Assembly: GCA_900769745.1 (NCBI GenBank) | Contig: CAAGHX010000227.1 | Coordinates: forward strand, 1-7,311 | Source: an uncultured Alistipes sp. | GTDB taxonomy: Bacteria > Bacteroidota > Bacteroidia > Bacteroidales > Rikenellaceae | Length of the DNA stretch: 7,311 nucleotides | Direction of reading: 5' to 3' | In this document: piece after piece, positions 5,409 to 7,311 of the stretch | Layout: each line of letters starts with the position of its first letter | How positions within the stretch are numbered: position 1 is the first letter of the stretch | Translations under genes and position numbers: made by a program | Notes under the pieces: model-generated | Database searches by the model: none | What the model was told of the DNA's origin: nothing | What the model saw: the letters and a program-made list of their open reading frames with translations, nothing else

Positions 5409-5768
5409 TTAAGATAATGCTGTGTCTTTATGCTCAGGAATATTCCATACCACAACAGGCGTAGTTGCCCGTGCCATTATCCAGCGCCTGAACTTATCAG
5501 CTCTTTCTGAGCGTAAACGAAATGATAAAGCAGTAATCATATCAAGATTATAAAGGCGTATTTGCTTGCCATCTGATGTGGTGTGATATTGACATACCTC
5601 TTGCTCATTGAGTATGCCTTGACTGAGTATTGAGCGTATATTGCTTGTGATGGCAAGTGTCATAACTCCAAACAAATCGGCTATGCGATATTTTGATAAC
5701 CAGACACCATCTTTTGACTGACGAATAGTAACATCGCCATTATCGTGGATTATAATCATTCCTTTCAT
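5409..5768 (-). CDS. Short RhuM-type DNA-binding protein
   Basis: The 119 residues match the N-terminal region of RhuM-family proteins. Visible features are the VTIRQSKDGVWLSKYRIADLFGV stretch (13-35), a helix-turn-helix (about 25-50), the strand pair with SDGKQIRLYNLDMI (65-78), and SFRLRSERADKFRRWIMAR (82-100). RhuM proteins are usually about 300 residues, so this one keeps only the DNA-binding part. Such short forms occur beside integrases in Bacteroidales elements. The ATG at 5768 begins 2 nt after the integrase stop (5773-5771). A TTG four codons further upstream would give a 10-nt overlap instead and is less likely. It probably shares the integrase transcript. Regulation of the element is the likely role, by inference. 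Confidence 0.75.
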   Translation of the reverse strand: MKGMIIIHDNGDVTIRQSKDGVWLSKYRIADLFGVMTLAITSNIRSILSQGILNEQEVCQYHTTSDGKQIRLYNLDMITALSFRLRSERADKFRRWIMARATTPVVVWNIPEHKDTALS

Positions 5769-5770
5769 AA

Positions 5771-7006
5771 CTATATACAATTAGCAAAACTTCTCTCTAC
5801 ATTACCCATATCTCGCATAATGGAGCTATCCAGCACTTTGGCGTAGTGTTGCGTCATCTTAATATTTGAGTGACCAAGAATCTTGGCTACATTCTCCATA
5901 GACACTTCATTAGCCAAAAACACAACCGTAGCCGCCGTGTGCCTAGCAACGTGCGTGGTAAGGCGTTTGTGGATTCCACATATATCTGCAATCTCTTTTA
6001 GATATGCATTCATCTTCTGGTTGCTCGATACAGGTAGTAGTCGTCCCTTAATTTGGCACTCCTCGCAATCGGCATACTTCTCAAGAATAGCCTTAGCACG
6101 AGAAATTACGGGGATGTTACACATCTGTTTAGTCTTCTGCCGTGCCTTGCGAATCCATAAGGAGCCACTATTATCTTTCACAAGATGTTCTGCGCTTAAT
6201 TGCTCTACATCAGAGAATGCTAATCCTGTCAAGCAACAGAATACAAATACGTCACGCACCTGCTTGAGGCGTTTGACAGAAAAGCTCTTATTCATCAATA
6301 TATCCAACTCCTCACGAGAGAGGAATTCGATATCAACTTCATCGTACCTAAACTTAATGCCTAAAAATGGGTCCTTTTTAATCCATTCATTAGATAGTGC
6401 AATTCTAATTACCTTCTTTAGTATTTTAAGATATTTTACCATTGTATTATTCTGGCATTGCTTTGTTGTCTTTAACCAAAATTCATACTCTTGAATAAAA
6501 TCTGCCTTAATTTCATTTAAGGCAATATCTTTCATATTATATCGAGACAAAAGAAACTCCTCTAACCTATTTCTGGATATATCAAATCTTGTTACAGTTT
6601 GGGCTACATATTCGCGGCCAATGAGAGCTCGACATTTTTCATTATGTTCTTTATGTAATTCTAATAATGTACGATTATTACCATCTTTCCCATTAAATCT
6701 ATCTCGTATAGCTGCAGCTGTAACAATCTTCCCATCAACATTAAGTTCTTGGTGTATTTGCATAATGCGAGAACGAATAGAATTTATATAATAATTCAAT
6801 TCTGCTGCATTTCGATCTTTACTTTTAGAACCTTCTCTAGATTGACTCCATTGTGAAACAGGAATACTGCGCTTTATCATAATCTCTACATAAGAGCCAT
6901 TCACAGTAATACGCATACAGATGGGAGCTTCGCCATTCTTTAATAATTTTTGTCTTTTGATGTAAAACAATACACTAAGATTGTTTCTACGTGTTAAAGC
7001 ATCCAT
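5771..7006 (-). CDS. int: Tyrosine recombinase (integrase) of a Bacteroidales integrative element
   Basis: This 411-residue site-specific recombinase would integrate and excise the element by cutting DNA with a catalytic tyrosine. An N-terminal arm-binding domain (about 10-95, SVLFYIKRQKLLKNGEAPIC...) precedes a SAM-like core-binding domain (about 112-212, LLELHKEHNEKCRAL to ALSNEWIKKDPF). The catalytic domain spans 225-400. Visible active-site residues are K291 (RQKTKQ), H352 and R355 (THVARH), H379 (LGHS) and the nucleophile Y388 (TQHYAKV). The first-box arginine is replaced by Ala263 (TGLAFSD), as is usual in Bacteroidetes integrases. Length is normal and the gene is intact. It lies next to tRNA-Lys and reads away from it. 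GC content changes sharply near 6360, at the junction of the core-binding and catalytic domains. The ATG at 7006 has no Shine-Dalgarno but follows a -7 element closely. Confidence 0.97.
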   Translation of the reverse strand: MDALTRRNNLSVLFYIKRQKLLKNGEAPICMRITVNGSYVEIMIKRSIPVSQWSQSREGSKSKDRNAAELNYYINSIRSRIMQIHQELNVDGKIVTAAAIRDRFNGKDGNNRTLLELHKEHNEKCRALIGREYVAQTVTRFDISRNRLEEFLLSRYNMKDIALNEIKADFIQEYEFWLKTTKQCQNNTMVKYLKILKKVIRIALSNEWIKKDPFLGIKFRYDEVDIEFLSREELDILMNKSFSVKRLKQVRDVFVFCCLTGLAFSDVEQLSAEHLVKDNSGSLWIRKARQKTKQMCNIPVISRAKAILEKYADCEECQIKGRLLPVSSNQKMNAYLKEIADICGIHKRLTTHVARHTAATVVFLANEVSMENVAKILGHSNIKMTQHYAKVLDSSIMRDMGNVERSFANCI

Positions 7007-7029
7007 AATTTAAGCAATTTTAAGTGTTA

Positions 7030-7037
7030 CAAAGGTA
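7030..7037 (-). promoter_or_regulatory. -7 element of the integrase promoter
   Basis: The minus strand reads TACCTTTG, an exact TAnnTTTG match 23 nt upstream of the integrase ATG, which predicts a leader of about 15-17 nt. The nearest upstream TTTG (7053-7050) is only 12 bp away, so the -33 element is non-canonical. This could mean weak or activator-dependent transcription. Confidence 0.5.
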
Positions 7038-7098
7038 ATTACATACACTCAAAATTCACTATGTAAAATATTGATAATCATAGAATAGCATTCTTATT

Positions 7099-7145
7099 CG
7101 TTGGACTTTTTATTGGCAAAATTTAGTCCAACGATTAGTCCAACG
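7099..7145. repeat. Three copies of a TAGTCCAACG-type repeat upstream of int, candidate recombinase-binding sites
   Basis: CGTTGGACT (7099-7107) is inverted relative to AGTCCAACG at 7125-7133 and again at 7137-7145. The two direct copies share 11 bases (TTAGTCCAACG) with a 12-bp period, about one helical turn. The cluster lies about 95-140 bp upstream of the integrase start and about 115 bp from the tRNA 3' end, where arm-type sites of an attachment region are expected. The 9-mer TTGGACTAA also occurs once at 110-118. Confidence 0.6.
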
Positions 7146-7190
7146 GATACCATCCACATTTTGCCATATTTAGCAGTATATAGACCTAAA

Positions 7191-7225
7191 AGAAAAAGTC
7201 CTAAAGTGTTAAACCTTAGGACTTT
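7191..7225 (-). terminator. Intrinsic terminator downstream of tRNA-Lys
   Basis: AAAGTCCTAA (7195-7204) and TTAGGACTTT (7216-7225) form a perfect 10-bp stem around an 11-nt loop. On the minus strand it is followed by a U-rich tail (TTTTTCT). It lies 34 nt past the tRNA 3' end, so it should end the tRNA transcript. It also insulates the integrase from read-through. Confidence 0.85.
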
Positions 7226-7259
7226 ACTGTAAAATTGCTTATTTTTCTAAGCCTTTCCG

Positions 7260-7311
7260 TGATCCCGCCGGGGCTCGAACCCGGGACCCCAACATTAAAA
7301 GTGTTGTGCTC
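7260..7311 (-). tRNA. tRNA-Lys(UUU), 3' 52 nt, 5' part outside window
   Basis: Read on the minus strand, the visible part contains the 3' side of the D stem (GAGC) and a 5-bp anticodon stem (CAACA/TGTTG) around the loop CTTTTAA, anticodon UUU. A 5-nt variable region follows, then a 5-bp T stem (CCGGG/CCCGG) with loop TTCGAGC, the 3' acceptor strand CGGGATC and discriminator A at 7260. The next bases are CGG, so CCA is not encoded and must be added enzymatically. tRNA 3' ends are frequent integration targets of tyrosine recombinases, which fits the adjacent integrase. No duplicate of the tRNA end is present elsewhere in the window. Confidence 0.93.

Noticed and set aside
5883..6494. 203-codon rightward frame inside int
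   Set aside because: It is the antisense shadow of an intact tyrosine recombinase with all expected catalytic motifs.
5771..7006. Loss of the first catalytic arginine (Ala263) as a sign of an inactive integrase
   Set aside because: Bacteroidetes integrases commonly lack the canonical arginine in this box, and the remaining catalytic residues are all present.
7260..7311. Duplicate of the tRNA-Lys 3' end as the other attachment site within the window
   Set aside because: Reading the left part of the window on both strands showed no copy of the T-arm/acceptor sequence, so a tRNA-internal attachment site cannot be confirmed here.
1..7311. CRISPR array, insertion sequence, retron or diversity-generating element
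   Set aside because: No regularly spaced direct repeats, transposase, reverse transcriptase or variable-repeat pair is visible.

Overview
This window is most likely from a Bacteroidales bacterium (Bacteroides, Parabacteroides, Alistipes or a relative). It carries an accessory-element segment that ends next to a tRNA-Lys gene. The lineage is inferred from three things: promoter-like sites of the Bacteroidetes type (TTG, about 20 bp, TAnnTTTG), near-absence of strong Shine-Dalgarno sequences, and protein families typical of Bacteroidales conjugative and mobilizable elements (PcfK-like, PcfJ-like, paired helix-turn-helix excisionase-like proteins, and an integrase with the TGLA variant of the first catalytic box).

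Layout. Bases 2-118 hold the last 38 codons of an unidentified rightward gene. Bases 119-563 have no confident gene. A strong hairpin terminator (564-600) closes a leftward operon of six genes reading from 4323 down to 613. In transcription order these are: a small two-helix membrane protein, a 334-aa protein with a C-terminal GGRFN/GWIF domain, PcfK-like, PcfJ-like with a zinc ribbon, a 157-aa protein of unknown function, and a 63-aa basic protein. Bases 4324-4757 are a divergent control region with two rightward promoter-like sites and a 15-bp palindrome. Two adjacent rightward genes follow (4758-5048 and 5050-5376), both small MerR/excisionase-like DNA-binding proteins, ending in a hairpin. 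Converging on them from the right are a short RhuM-type DNA-binding protein (5409-5768) and, upstream of it and nearly overlapping, a full-length tyrosine recombinase (5771-7006). Bases 7007-7190 hold the integrase promoter region and a cluster of TTAGTCCAA repeats. The window ends with a terminator and the 3' two-thirds of tRNA-Lys(UUU), both on the minus strand.

How the parts may work together. The recombinase would integrate and excise the element. The two helix-turn-helix proteins are the natural candidates for directionality factors, and the RhuM-like protein may regulate transcription. The PcfK/PcfJ operon is cargo or an accessory transfer module; the functions of both families are unknown to me. 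No relaxase, coupling protein, type IV secretion gene, replication gene or resistance gene is visible. The window is therefore either the end of a larger integrative element or a compact, stripped-down element of about 7 kb.

The most interesting points are a sharp base-composition step inside the integrase at its domain boundary, repeats matching across the two ends of the window, the isolated PcfK/PcfJ operon, and the complex divergent control region.
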